DNA from: Cinclus cinclus
Lineage: Eukaryota; Chordata; Aves; Passeriformes; Cinclidae
NCBI RefSeq assembly: GCF_963662255.1
Contig: NC_085049.1
Span: 23,096,142 to 23,160,141 of the forward strand
Length of the DNA: 64,000 nucleotides
Direction: 5' to 3'
Shown: piece by piece, positions 46,053-58,580 of the stretch
Layout: each line of letters starts with the position of its first letter
Position numbering within the stretch: position 1 is the first letter of the stretch
Translations under genes and position numbers: made by a program
Notes under the pieces: model-generated
Seen by the model: the letters and a program-made list of their open reading frames with translations, nothing else
Database searches by the model: none
Told to the model about the DNA's origin: nothing

Positions 46053-49000
46053 CCATGAAATTTCAGGAGATTGAGCAAAGTGAGGCCAGAAGAGGCAACA
46101 GAGCCAAAGAAGTCAAGGTGTCCCAAAGCATTCCCCTACTTCAGTGGTGAATGGCTGAACCAGGCCACCATGTGAGGGGAAGGGAGAGTGGAAGGGATTG
46201 AAATGGGATGAACAACTAGGAAGGAAGACTGAGGGAGGGTTGGATTTCTGAAGCTGCTGGGAAGATGTAATTTGGGAATGATAGCAGCTGCATGGAAGAA
46301 CAGTGACCACTTTCCAGAGCCCCCCATTGAACCCTCATACCTGGACTTGCTTCTTTTTGCTTTCCAGAGCTCTTGCAGTTGTCCTGCTGCTCATGTGTTG
46401 CCTTGGGCCATTTTCTCCTCTGTCTCTTCCTCCAGCTGACCTTCCCCACAACACTGTTGAATTCTGCCTGCCTGTGGCTGGGCTGTTTGTGCTTTCCCAT
46501 CTTCAAGCAAGGAGCCACAGAGGAGACTTCTCTGTTCTGTCAGTGTTTCCCCTCACAAAAGGGCAGCCTTGCCTTGCTTACCCCAGAGCACCTCCAAGCA
46601 TGCAGAATGTGCCCCTGCTTTTACAGATGGCAGAGCTTTTGACAGACCTGTGTGTGTACTTCCATTTCCCTTTTCCCAGCCTTAGCAGATTTTTCCAGTA
46701 CAGGAACTACAAAGTTTCTTTCCACAGCTCTGCACCTGGCTGTTGTGCTTAAGAGGGTGCCTCTTTACTGGTCAACTGCTTTCTTTTCTTGCCTGATTTC
46801 TTTAACAGATGACCTTTGGATTTCTCCTGATGCCTTCAAGGAAGAAATACCAAGCAAAACAGGAAAAACAGAGTTTACATATAGTACACAGTAGTGGGAT
46901 TTCAGGCATCTTCCCAATTCTTCAGACACATGATCAAACCTCTATGTGAACATAGGAACACAGGAAACACAAGATGCTTCATTTAAAAAAAAAAGTATTT
47001 TAGCAATTACTGGGAGAAGGGAAGCAGCAATGGGAATTCAGGGAGCAAGGAGCTGAAACAGAACTTTTTTTCTGTGCCTAGAGAAGGAAGAATTAAGATC
47101 AATGAACACAACTACTTATATTCTTAGAGAGGTGAAAAAAGATGGCAAAACATGATGATATTTGGTTTGGACCCTTGAATCCAAGTTTCCTGGCATGGTC
47201 AGCCTTGATGTTACCTGTCAGGGCTGTCCTGAAGACATGGGTTGCTGTGAAAGCACTCAGGGTTTACCTCATGGCAGTCACATCCTGCCCTAAGCTTCAG
47301 GTACTCGCTTTCCTTTGGCTAATTTGGGATGCAGCTGCCAATGTAACTGTGAGTTTCATTTGCATCTTCCACCTCGTTGTGACCACAGACACGAATGCAT
47401 GTAGAGAGAAAGCGAGTTCTTTTCTCTAGAAATATAACTTGAGAAGATCCTGAAGCTCCTCAGGCTCTTGTGTCTCTAGATTTACCACCTTTTCCATCAG
47501 TGCTCAAGTTAGTCACCTCCAGGCAGGAGCATTCCTGGGGAGAGAAGCAGTGAATTGCCAAGTCAGAAGCAGGAGGGAAAGAAAAAGGAAATGACTGGTA
47601 CTTAAAAATCCTCAACCCAGGAGGCATGAACTATGAACTGAAAAGAGACGCCAGAAGAAACCCAGACACAGCTTGGAGTATAAGAGAGAATGACTAATTA
47701 CATATGCTTGGTCCAAGTCTGTGAGAAGGTGAAAGTGATGTCATTGCTGGTGTGATCATGAATGTTAGTACTCGTGCACCACAGCAGTGGCATTGTTTCT
47801 CTGGAGCAGAGGAGAGGAACACATCCTCTTCTGGAATGCATCCACAAATTGTTCCTTCACTCTTTAATAAAAGAAGGCTCTTTTATTCCCTTTCTTGGTA
47901 ATAGCACAGCCCCCATATTTGCAGTACCCTTAAAAATCTGGGTAGCTTTCTCCCTAATCCACAGCAAAAAGAACATCCATCAGTGGAACAGCATACACTG
48001 CCACTAACTTTTGTTCCAAAAGCATCGTGTGAAGGACTGCTAAAGGAAAGCCTGTGTGAAGATGTTTTGTGCTGCCATCTGGGCACAGTGAGGTTTGCTC
48101 GTGTCCTTTATGAACATGGGCAAAGCATTTGTGCCTCCTCATTCCCCCAGTTCCTTCACTGGCTGAAAGGTTCATATTCCTTGTATTAAATAGGTATTTC
48201 TGAGGCTGGGTTTTCATGACATCCTAAAATGGCAAACAGCTCTCACTGATTTGTGACTGCAGATTATCCTGGATGGCTAAAGCTCTTGCCATCCCCAGCC
48301 ACACCCCTGGGTTATTTTTAATTTGGATTCTTCCCTGATCCAGTGCTCAGTACAGCTCCACAAACTGCAAGGCTGTCACAAGTGAGGGAAAATTGCAGTC
48401 TGGGGTCGATGGTAACAAATATCTCAGGATTCCTTAAGTTGGTAATGCCACCATGCAATCCATGCCATCAAACAGAAGCCTGGGGGGAACAGCAGGGAGT
48501 TAAGAGAATGAAGAACAAAGGCATTAAACAGAAATGTGCCCTGTTTTGCACATGAGGAATATCTGCAGAGGAGGTTCAGTGTAGGAATCTTTTTCAAGTG
48601 GATGTCACACAGCTGGAATCAGTGCTCATCTCTTGCTAAGTACCTTTGAATCTGCCAGGTTTGTACTACTCTGCTCATTCCATTGGAGCTCTGGTTCCAC
48701 CTCCTTTTCCTCCAAAAGGCTCATCTCCTCCTCTGTGTGTACTTGTGGTCACTTCCTCCTGAGATCTATTTGTGGTGCCAGTGCAGCTCTGTGTGCAGCT
48801 GCAGCACAATGCAGATTGGAATTTCAGTGGCTGAAAAGTAATAGCTTCCCACTCTACCCTTGGTTATTTTCAGCTGGATCAGTTCCTGATCCAATCCATT
48901 GTACAGACACACAAGCTGTGTCAGTGTGACAGGAGGAAGATGTTAGAGGGAAGCAGAGGAGAGGCTTAGCTGAGTTTAATCATCACTGGTACCAAATGGC

Positions 49001-49612
49001 AAACCACAATCATGAATGATTGCTCTAAATGCCTGGCAGCTGTTATTTAAACTTCTCTGAAGCTCCCTGTCTTACTTCTATGTAAGAAACAAAGCTTGGG
49101 GAACTTCCCAAGTCAGTGCCACAGAAAGGAAATGGCCCTGTGTTCTGGTATAGCTGCCCCTTTCTGCATGAATCAAGGCAAGCTGAATGCAGGGAGCCTG
49201 AACAAGTCTGCTGGCAGGCAAAACAGCCAGGGTTCCTCACAACTTCCTTACCTGTTGTAGTTTGGCCAGCCTGTACATTTAAAAGCCAGGTGCTGCAGAG
49301 ACCGAAACTTGCCAGGACCAGCCGTGAGCAGCCACCCAGAACTGTGAAAACAAAAACCATGCTTGAGACACATGCTAAATACTGGCCACTACCAAAAAAC
49401 AGTGATTCTGGCACAAAGATGGAAAGTATAATTAAAAATTCAGAGATTTATTCAGAAAAAAAAATATATTTAGTCAATTAAAATCACTTAATGATGCATA
49501 CTACAGGCTTCTTGGTGCCTGACCAACTGCTGGTGTAGGCAGGGAGTGGTGCGAATATTGTTCCATGAAGACTTTGCTCCATTCAAAGGCAGAAGTAGAG
49601 AAAGGATTTACA

Positions 49613-50003
49613 GGATAGAATGGTTTGGGTTGGAAGGAACCTTTAAAGGTCATCTGGTTTCAAACTCTATCTTCCACTAGCCCAGGTTGCTCAGAGCCCC
49701 ATACAGCCCGGCCTTGGACACTGCCAGGGATGGGGCAGCCACGGCTTCCCCAGGCAACCTGTGCCAGGGCTTCAGCACCCTCACAGGGAACAATTTATTC
49801 CTCATATCCAATCTAACCCTGCTCTCTGTCAGTGTGAAGCCATTGCCCCTTGTCCTGTCACTCCAGGCCCTTGTCAAGAGCCTCTCTCCATCTTTCCTGT
49901 GGGCTCCCTTCAGGCACTGGAAGGCCACAATGAGGTTAAACAGAACTACTCTGAATCTTTTGGGCTGAAAAGGACCTTCAAGGTAATTAAGTCCAACCAC
50001 TAG
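49613..50003 (-). mobile_element. CR1 LINE 3' end, antisense, plus a second tail
   Basis: It starts 'agaatggtttgggttggaag', passes 'gggatggggcagccacggc' and 'caccctcacagggaacaat', and ends in 'aggcactggaaggccacaat'. A further short CR1-like start ('tttgggctgaaaaggacc' then 'aattaagtccaacc') follows at ~49955-50003, suggesting two insertions in tandem. Confidence 0.92.
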
Positions 50004-51019
50004 CCATCTTACTTTGCATGGTTCATCTGTGTGTTTTCCTTTCTTTGTAATGATCACGACTGCAGCAGCACGCTGAAAACGTGGACAAAGCCACCACTTA
50101 TTTTGGGGTTGTCCTGGGAAATTATAAATCTGTGCAAATACTGGCTTTTTTAAATCTCAGCATTGCATCCAGGGATGACAAGAAGCAATATAATTTAGGA
50201 AATTTTTTAAAGCCTTTCAATCTTTCAGGTTATTATACCTACAGGTTTTCTACATAAGCAAGAAGAAATACAAAGAAAGGTGTAAGCACAAGGACATGTT
50301 TTCCCTGGATGATGCACAGGATCATGGTAACCTCCCTCCTTGCACAGTCACTTGAAGTTTCACAACTCTGGTTCAGTCTAAATACCAATGACCTGATTCA
50401 TTCTTCCACTGAATTTCACTGTTAATAACTGTAAAAAGAACATTTAGTGCCATGACTCAGTAGGCAAAGTATCTCCTGCACCTCCTGGCTGAAGTTTGCT
50501 GTGGCCCACACCCACCCCCAGCAAAGGCTGTCCATAAAAGGCCCAATGGCTCCATAACAAGGCTCCTGACACTCACTTTTCCCAAGGATTAATGTCTGAG
50601 CTTCCAGGGGAATTTGTGATCAGTACCTGCAACAAAGAAAGCCTCCGCAACAGCACCCCCCCACCCCGTTATGTTATGCTTTAAAATAGCATTCTATACC
50701 TCCCAAAACTGAAGTCATCACAGACACATTACGAATTCCCAATTTACAAGCTGCTGGCTTTTTGAAGGAGGGCATTAAGACAAATACTGAGTGATCTGTG
50801 AGAGGTCACAAAGGAAAGCAAAGGTTTATTAGTAGCCTGTATGTACAGCAGTTGACTGGAAATGTTCAGAGGGGTCTGGAATTTAAAAAAAATAAGTGCT
50901 CACATTACAACCACTTTTGTAGCTCTGAGATCAAAATCGTGGAAAATAAGACGAGAGACCATGTTGTTATCAAATCGTTAATTCCTACGAGTCGCAGGTG
51001 GCCAGCATTACATAAAACT

Positions 51020-51115
51020 TCTATGAAAAATGCATGCCATTCCATGAATAACTTGCATGTATTATGTAAAATATTTATTGAAGACAAATGCCATTCCATG
51101 AATAGCTTGGATGCT
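51020..51115. repeat. 54-bp imperfect tandem duplication
   Basis: TGCCATTCCATGAATAACTT at 51035 recurs as TGCCATTCCATGAATAGCTT at 51089. The AT-rich intervals before both copies also align ('attacataaaa' versus 'attatgtaaaa'). The offset of 54 keeps frame, but the 110-codon frame across it shows no recognisable protein. Confidence 0.6.
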
Positions 51116-53049
51116 GCTTACTTTGAATAACAGCATGTCATCTACTGCAAATTAATTTCTGCCCAACAAAATTACTTTTATCCCTCAGTCTATCACCTTT
51201 TCATAAATAAAGTTTATGAACACATTTCTACTTTTAAATCCAGCTTTCATAAGAGCTCATACATGAAAAAGAACACTGAATGCAGCTCATTAGTTGCTCT
51301 TGACAAAGGCTCAGTGGGAGGGGAAAGCAAATACAACAGAGGGAATAAAATATCTGTGATGAAGAACCTCTAAACCTGGCCTAGGGCAGGGAGACAACCA
51401 CAAGAACATGAATTAAAGCTCAAGTCTATGTCCTACTGAGTTAGTCTTTACATTAGGGAACCATCCCTTAAGTGAGGTCCCATTTGCAGGTGTTTCTTTG
51501 CTATACTCAAGGGTTAGAGTTGTCTCAGCAACTTTAAAAAGCTGGATCACTGGGTGTAAGAAAAAAATTAATTATTCCACCACTTTCCACACACAGGCCC
51601 TTTTCTGTAAAGCTGCTCTGCACACAGATTTGGAGTTTACGACAGTACACATATATATATAAAATCTCTAATGGTATATCCTGGTATTGTATAATATCTA
51701 GCAATATTGGATAGTGTGTGCCATAAACTAATCTGCCTTTTTTATATACAGCTAGTATACACACATAAAACTACAGCTATGCATACACAAATTCCCTTTC
51801 CCTCTAACTGAACCAACAAGCTTTTTAGAGAAACCACATCATCTGTGTTTCCTGACTTGATTCAGATTCTGACTTGCTCACCTTTTTTCCCTCTGGGCTT
51901 CTGTCTTCTCTGGTCTTTCAACTTCACTGTTTCTATTCCACACATCCCTTCCAGAAGACAAACTGCAAAATCACAGGACTGGAACTGCCGATTTTTTGAA
52001 ACCACAGTTCTCAGAGAAATCAGCCTATCCTCATCATGAGCAAAGATTAACTGAGTATTAAAATAATGGTAAAATATTATAAGTAATAACAAACCGAGAC
52101 TAGATCAAACAAATTAAGAAAAGCCCCTTTTTCAAATATTGAAGCAGCATTTCTAGGGCATGATTCAACTATTTCTAAGGTAGACACCTAAAACAGGTCA
52201 GATGAGTCACCATTTAACAATATACATGTTTCCCAAGAAGTTTCAAAAACAGACAGTTCAGAAGTTCTCTTTGATCTTAATACATTTTTTCAGATTTGGG
52301 GTTTAGTTTCATGGTGTAATTTTTTTTGATAGGCCTGGGGATGTTTTTTTCCTCTCATTTCTGAAGGAAATACAGCTTTATCCCACTGTCAGCTGCCCAT
52401 TAGGAACCAACTGTCTCATTTCAAATACAAGCACGTAGAGGAATCAGAGATGAGCAGGTTCCTATATCCAGGGATCAATGTTTCTACAGACAGTGATTAA
52501 TGCTCCTATAGCCAGGGATCAGTAGCCAGGTGCAGCAGAGAGCTCTTACTGACATCCCCATGGGGAGCATCAGCAGGGGAAAACTGCCTTGTCCATGCCC
52601 CTTGGCATTTTAAGCAGTATCTTGTTCAGGCAGTAGGATAAAATACCTGGTTTGGGGTCAATGAATCTGTTGGGAACATGGGAATGATAAAGGGACAATT
52701 TGGGGGAGAAGGGTGTCAGGAAGAGAGTATAAATGACAGCAGAATGTTCCAATTTAATAATAAAGCATTAATTACAATATTGGTAATAATGAGCTCTTTA
52801 CATACTGTTTGCACTCTTTGGACTGGAGGGATTTGGTGGTGTAACACTGCACATGACCATGAATAGCTGATACAAGGAGGCTACATAACTCCAGCTGATC
52901 CTGGAAGCTGCTGCTCCTAAAATGAAGGTGACAACTTACACCTGTTTGGCAGCCCTTCCTCCTCAGGAGTTCCTGAAATGGTCACACTCCTTAGAAGATG
53001 GGAACCTCTTCCCCCTAGGAGAGTCTCCAAAGCAGATTACCAGAAATCA

Positions 53050-53440
53050 ATCAACTTCTCCTATGAGGACAGGCCTAGAGAGTTGGGCTGTTCAGCCTGG
53101 AGAATAGACCGTATGTGGCCTTTTAATAGATGGGTCTTACAAGAAAGATGGAGACAATTTACAAGGGCGTGGAGTGACAGGACAAGGGGGAGATGGCTTC
53201 CAACTGATGGAGAGATTTAGATTAGGTATGAGGAAGAAATTCTTTACTGTGAGTATGGTGAGGCCCTGGCACAGAAGCTGTGGCTGCCCCATCCCTGGCA
53301 GTGCCCAAGGCCAGGTTGGATGGGGCTCTGAGCAACCTGGGCTAGTGGAAAGTGTCCTTGCCCATGGCAGGGGGTTGGAATGAGATGAGCTTTAATGCCC
53401 CTTCCAACCTAAGCTAGTCTCTAATTCTCTGATCTGGGAG
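53050..53440 (+). mobile_element. CR1 LINE 3' end, sense
   Basis: CR1 blocks: 'gaggacaggcctagagagtt', 'gctgttcagcctggagaata', 'gagtatggtgaggccctggc', 'gctgtggctgccccatccc', 'gggctagtggaaagtgtcc' and 'ccccttccaacctaagc'. Confidence 0.92.
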
Positions 53441-53811
53441 CCCCTGAGGAGAGAGCTGGTGACTTTCCTGAACCTGGGAATTGAGGACAAAGACCTGAAG
53501 TCCCACGGGGACTCTGGTTTCCTGGCATATGCAGGAGGAGTGAGCTGCACATGCTGGTTCCTGTGCTTGGCAGGGCCTGGGGGCCTGGCACCTGTTCCCA
53601 GCACCTGGCCCAGCAGGGCCCCCCACACCCACGCAGGAATCCTGGCCAACCCCACTGCGGGGAGCCCCTGGGAACAGGCAAGGGGGTGCAGCAGCACATA
53701 GCTGGGGAGAAGCAAGAAGCCACCACTGGCACAGGACAGGGAACAGCAAACAGCCAGGCTGGTGCAGGTTGGGTGTGGGAACACATCTGCAGTGATAAGA
53801 GGCTTGCAAAA

Positions 53812-54110
53812 CAACCTTGGGGAAGAAACCAAGGGAACTGGGCTTATTGAGTCTAGAGAAGAAGGCTAGAAATAGGGCAAGACATGATAGTGCAGTTGCA
53901 GTACACAAGAGGTTGCTATTAAGAGAGGCAGTGATTACACTGCTGGAAGGACAGAGATAAGATCTAACCAACTTAATTTCCAGGAAAGAAAAGAAGACAG
54001 GAGAAAAGAACAAGAGTAGATGTTGCAAAAACTTTCTCTGCATAAGCCAGAGCTGGAAAAGATTTATCTGGGAGGTTGTGAAACTCCCAGCACCAGAAGT
54101 TAACCAGACA
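53812..54110 (+). mobile_element. Older CR1-like fragment, sense
   Basis: 'gaactgggcttattgagtct' followed by 'agagaagaaggctag', and later 'gaggttgtgaaactcccagc', resemble diverged CR1 blocks in the right order. Between this and the CR1 ending at 53440 lies ~370 bp of GC-richer sequence of unknown origin. Confidence 0.45.
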
Positions 54111-57103
54111 CCACCATGCTCTCTCAGTAGAGGATGGACTGCAAAGCTATACCCCAAGATAGCCTTTGGAAAGCAAAAATGCATCTACCCTTTTCAAAAA
54201 TAAACTAAAAACCATCCTTGCATGTCATATGTATCATTAAACATATGGGTGACGAGTAAAAAGTTTCACATTTGGATAACAAAACTCCTATAGATTTACA
54301 AATCCTGATTTCAATGCAGGCATTTAAATTCAAAATATTATTCGGATAGAAAACTTTGATCTTTCCTCTCAAAGAAACCTGCAGTTGTTGAGCAGGTAAA
54401 TGCTGCCAAGACCTTTTAGTGCTATTTCTATCACATGGCAGCTCCTTCCTGTAACCAACCTTTCTCTGTTATCTCCTGCTCCCATGCAGAGAAGCAGCAG
54501 CCACTTGATATTCCATGGGGCACTTTTGCCCCTCTTGAAATATCTGTCAGCTGGGCCAGTCTAGCAGCAAGATCATAGAATCATCTCTCCACCATATGAT
54601 GATATAGGGCCATAAGATACCTCAGGCACTGGAAGAAAATCCAGACCACATGGTTCTTTAGGGATCCACTGCAGAGAATACTCCCAAGACAGAGAGGCAT
54701 TCTGAGCTTCCCAGTCCATCAGGATAAATTAAGTCCACCAGGACATCTTATGGTAATGTATTACCTAATGGACATGCAGTTAGAGGGTTTTTGAGTTGAT
54801 GAATGGGCATCTAAGCTGAAACAATCTAGGCAGATTTCCATAGGGCATATAGGTGGAAAGGGTTTTGATGGGAGATGACCTGACTCAGGATCAGCTGGTT
54901 GACCCCAGAGAAAAGCCTGATCTAGTGAGAAGAGCTGGAGCCAGGATTCACCCCTTCCTTACTCAGCATCCATGAAAGCACCTCACCAGGAAACCAGCCC
55001 CTGAATGAAATGTGCTCTCTGTGAGACCTGCCAGGAAGGCATTCCAGCACCAGAGCTGGGATAAAGGCAAAGATATCCAAGCCACTGCTGGGAACATGAG
55101 GCACAACCCCCAGAATTTACAAAGAACAATCTGACAATGCTCCAGGGCACAGAGGTAGCAGGGGTTGGATGTGAGTACCCTAAGATGATGGGCCTCATAC
55201 GGATTTTCTGAGAGTCACTAACAAGGGAGGGGGAAGTCCTCACAGTGGAATATCAAACATCTACTTACAGTTGTGACAAGGTTAAACAATCTTCTGGTCT
55301 TTGATTCTTTATTCTCTGATTCCTTGGGGACTTCAACTCAGGTGTCTGAGGAGGCGTGAAAATGTCAGAAGAGTAGTCTGTGACAATTCATGTTAACCAC
55401 AGGACAAGGATGTGGCCCCTACCACAGACACTTTACACCCTAAGCCTCCACAGTAATGCACTAAGTTTTTTGCTGATGCAGAAACCCCACTCTTTTTATA
55501 GGGTCGTTCTGCTTTTTGTTTTATTTGCAGGATTATTCTTGTGCTGTTCCTAACTAAATGCAAAGAAAACTAAAAATATCACACAGCGTGAATCACAAAA
55601 AAGGCCATTTTTGTGTGTTAAGAACAAAAGCTCAATTCATGAAAAATGTGCCTTTGCTCAAAGGAAACAATCCTGCTTCAGTCTGCCCTTCCAACAGCAT
55701 CAGAACTCCAAACAAACAATGCTTCCCCACCCAGTGTGTATGACTGTATTTCTGTGCAAGCTCACATCCATCTTTATAATCCATCCTATTAGAGAGGTTG
55801 CTTTTTCCAGAACTGAGGGGAGTGAGTGGCACAGGGAATCCTCTCTCAGCATACAACAGGCTAACATCATGGAAGTGATTCAGGAATCTGTGTTTGTTTT
55901 TCTATTACGAGATTGGTTACCTAATTAAAGTACTCATGTTTTATAAGTTTAGGGCCTCCAGGAAAGCCCACCATGGGTGGGTAAAATCCCAAGGATTTTA
56001 TTTTTTATAAAGGTGAAACTACAATAAAATGGTGGATGTCTCTTGAACACTCTGACTGAAAGCCTTAACAGCAAACCAGTGCCCAATCCTAACAAAAACT
56101 ACCTGAGGGTGGAAAAGGGAAGTTGCTCTCTAAACCTGCTGGTGTGACAACAACCAACATAGAGGAGCAGGTACAGCAAACAGAATGGTGTTTGGGCCCA
56201 TGTTCTCTCACCTGGATGCAGCCAGGAATCAGCATCAGGAACAGCTTCCCATGAGGGGGCACTACACAATCACACATCCAGGCTCAGAGATCTCCACCTC
56301 CAGGACTTGTGAAGACAATGAACAGAAAGGGAAGCTTTTTTTTTTTTTAATCCTTCTCTGCAAAAATTAAAATGATGAAAAATTACTGTGTTTATCCCGT
56401 TAAAAACTACACTATTATGTAATTCTGTCCACCAAGAGAACCATAACAAAAATCCCAAACACTACACCTGGAATGCAGGGAGAATTTGGGATTTCTGAAC
56501 TTTTAAGTGCTTAATTTCCCAGTTACTGAAGAGGACCTTAATACAAACTAAGAACTTCTGTGTGCAATTTTTTTAATGAACAGGGTTATTGGTGAATGGG
56601 ACAGATTAAATTTGTGGGCTGGATTTTGTGTCTATCCAACAAAAGGAAAGTGAAGGGCGGGCCCGAGTCATTACTACTGACCTACACCACAAGCAACAAC
56701 ACTTACATGGACATTATCATGAGAAGATCTCGGCTAGGAAGAAGTGACTTCCTGGCACAGTGGTTTCTGAGTCCAGAGGGATGGGCAGGAGGGGGTTGGG
56801 GCAGAGGCAGCTGTTCTGAGCACGGGGGAAAGTTGCTGAGTGTCATCCTCCCACCTGGTTGCACACACTCAGGTGCTGCAGCTGCCTGCATGGGGAAGAG
56901 CCTGCACACCTGCAGCTCCTGCACAGCCACATCCTCCCTTTCAGCTGGAACCAGAGGAATATTTGGCAAGCCCCTCGAAGGCAGCATGCTGCTTTCATTT
57001 CTGCTCTCTGTGCTCAGTTTTGTAGAGGTCCCAACTTCAGCAGGTCTGGACTAGAATGAGAGTACCTGCAGTAGTGTGACTTTGTCCATATTCCACCTTT
57101 CCC

Positions 57104-57319
57104 TTACAGAAATTTATTTCTAGAGTTCACAGCTGGAGCAGAAAACCTGAAGAAACGACCACAGGGTAATGGTCTGCCCGAATCTGAAACGAACAGAAAA
57201 GCAGAATTAAGTGTTCCAAATGCTCTGGGAGTGAATTGATTGGTTTGTTCAGAGTAATTTCTACAGAAGCCTTTGAGTGTCACCCGCCCCAGCCAAACTT
57301 CAGTTATTGCCGTCAACAC
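57104..57319 (-). CDS. Candidate terminal exon of the minus-strand gene
   Basis: On the minus strand a pyrimidine-rich acceptor ('ctgtacttatatatacag') precedes 71 open codons beginning VLTAITEVWLGRVTLKGF and ending at TAA. An AATAAA hexamer overlaps the end at about 57112-57117. Phase 0 entry matches the candidate exon at 58232-58279. Evidence is splice signal plus open frame only. Confidence 0.3.
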   Translation of the reverse strand: MLTAITEVWLGRVTLKGFCRNYSEQTNQFTPRAFGTLNSAFLFVSDSGRPLPCGRFFRFSAPAVNSRNKFL

Positions 57320-58224
57320 CTGTATATATAAGTACAGAGGAAAACTTTGATGAAGTTCTTGCTTTAGCATTTCCAAATGGAATGGAAGTATTTTAAGAGT
57401 CCCAGTAACATTCTCCAGGACTTCTCCAAGGGGAAAAGCAGACAATGCTCATTATCCTGGATCCTCTCTCTTTAGGCTTTTTCTCACTGCTAAGGAAGGA
57501 AGTGTGTGAAGAGCAGGTAAAGGGCAAGACTGAGACTCCAATCCAGCAATGACCTACACAGGGATGTGAAAGGTGACATGGGTTGGGCAATAATTTACTG
57601 CAGCATGAGGGTTCTGCTTCAGATTTACACAATGAATTAGCTGCAACACAAGAATAATGAAAGGATTTGGGGGAAAATCAGCTTTTTGCAGAGTTCAGAA
57701 TCCCACAACACAGGAATGAATGGAAAGCACTACAGAAACCAAGAGCTGCTTCCCAAAGGCTCCCTGGGATCTGCAACTGGGAATTTCAGTCTGGGAAAGG
57801 CACCTGCCAGGAACAAGCAATCTGGGGTATCCTTTGCATGGAACATCTCAGGGCAGAAAAAGGATAAACCCAAAGATTTCCTTGAAATTGTAACTGAGCT
57901 TGGAATTGCCTATACCAGCTGCTATAAAAGAACAGCTGTTTGGAAATGTTTGCATAACCAGTTCTCATTATGATTTTCCAAAATTTGTGTGTTCTATTTT
58001 TGGACATATCAATGCTGTGATCCTGGATTACTAAGAATTAAAATTTTGGATGGAGAAAAGGAAAAGTCCACTAAAAGCTTTCCTATCTTTCTGTTTGTCT
58101 GACTACTCATTTCCTCAGTACACGATTTTTTCTCCATGTCTTTCTGCCCTTTTAGAGGCATCTTAATAGTATGAAGCACTGGGGTTTTTCAATCTGCTCT
58201 TATTTTTTGTATCCTTCTTCACAG

Positions 58225-58269
58225 GTATTACCTTATGTTTTCTGGGTACCTTTGGTGAATCCTCCTCGG
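58225..58269 (+). CDS. Candidate 45-base plus-strand exon (alternative to minus-strand reading)
   Basis: The acceptor 'tatccttcttcacag' and donor 'gtaaga' flank 45 bases that translate VLPYVFWVPLVNPPR on the plus strand. The same bases also form a plausible minus-strand exon with a more protein-like product, so this reading is the weaker one. No partner plus-strand exon was found. Confidence 0.12.
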
Positions 58270-58279
58270 GTAAGACCTC
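58232..58279 (-). CDS. Candidate 48-base exon of the minus-strand gene
   Basis: On the minus strand, 'cacatatcag' precedes and 'gtaata' follows 16 codons reading EVLPEEDSPKVPRKHK, a charged sequence typical of real protein. Phase 0 on both sides, compatible with the 58467-58580 exon before it and the 57104-57319 exon after it. Confidence 0.4.
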
Positions 58280-58466
58280 CTGATATGTGTGGACTCCAGG
58301 CCAGAAATTACTGCAATAATTTCATTCAGTAAAAGACTGCTGACTTTCAGTATAAAGTACAAAAAATACCCTTATTAATGTCCTTGATCATAAACCACAC
58401 TTTCCGTGCTATATATTTTGAAAAAAAAAAAAAAAAACTCTTAAAATTCAAGTTTGTATTATTTAC

Positions 58467-58580
58467 CTGCACGGGCACTTCCATATAAATCTCCATATAC
58501 CAACCAGGTGGGAATGTGATGTTATACTGCATTACATATATCAAATGTAATTTTTGCAAGTTTGGCTGAAGGAAATGCTC
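58467..58580 (-). CDS. Candidate 114-base exon of the minus-strand gene
   Basis: On the minus strand, acceptor 'cttatgtttttag' and donor 'gtaaat' bound 38 codons: EHFLQPNLQKLHLIYV, then NITFPPGWYMEIYMEVPVQ. The dense aromatic/charged composition and good borders make it a convincing exon, but I do not recognise the family. Phase 0 on both sides. Confidence 0.45.

Larger units (their letters stand above)
39430..57100. other. Gene-poor interval with repeats
   Basis: No exon chain could be supported on either strand. It contains CR1 copies (near 41.7, 43.6-44.1, 49.6-50.0, 53.05-53.44 and 53.8-54.1 kb), an A-rich/GA run at ~46015-46050, and a 54-bp duplication at ~51.0 kb. A single possible minus-strand exon near 44.9 kb is noted among the rejected items. 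The presumed minus-strand gene at 57-63.6 kb could extend into it. Confidence 0.5.

Noticed and set aside
49687..50057. Open frames of 80-126 codons on both strands
   Set aside because: They lie inside a CR1 copy; near-identical peptides appear at the 32-kb and 53-kb CR1s.
53414..54184. 256-codon minus-strand open frame, the longest in the window
   Set aside because: It spans the tail of a CR1, a GC-rich block and an older CR1-like piece, has no domain, and overlaps other long frames; best explained by composition.
56596..57054. 152-codon plus-strand open frame
   Set aside because: Low-complexity Gly/Ser/Cys-rich translation, no splice support, and an overlapping minus-strand frame of similar quality.
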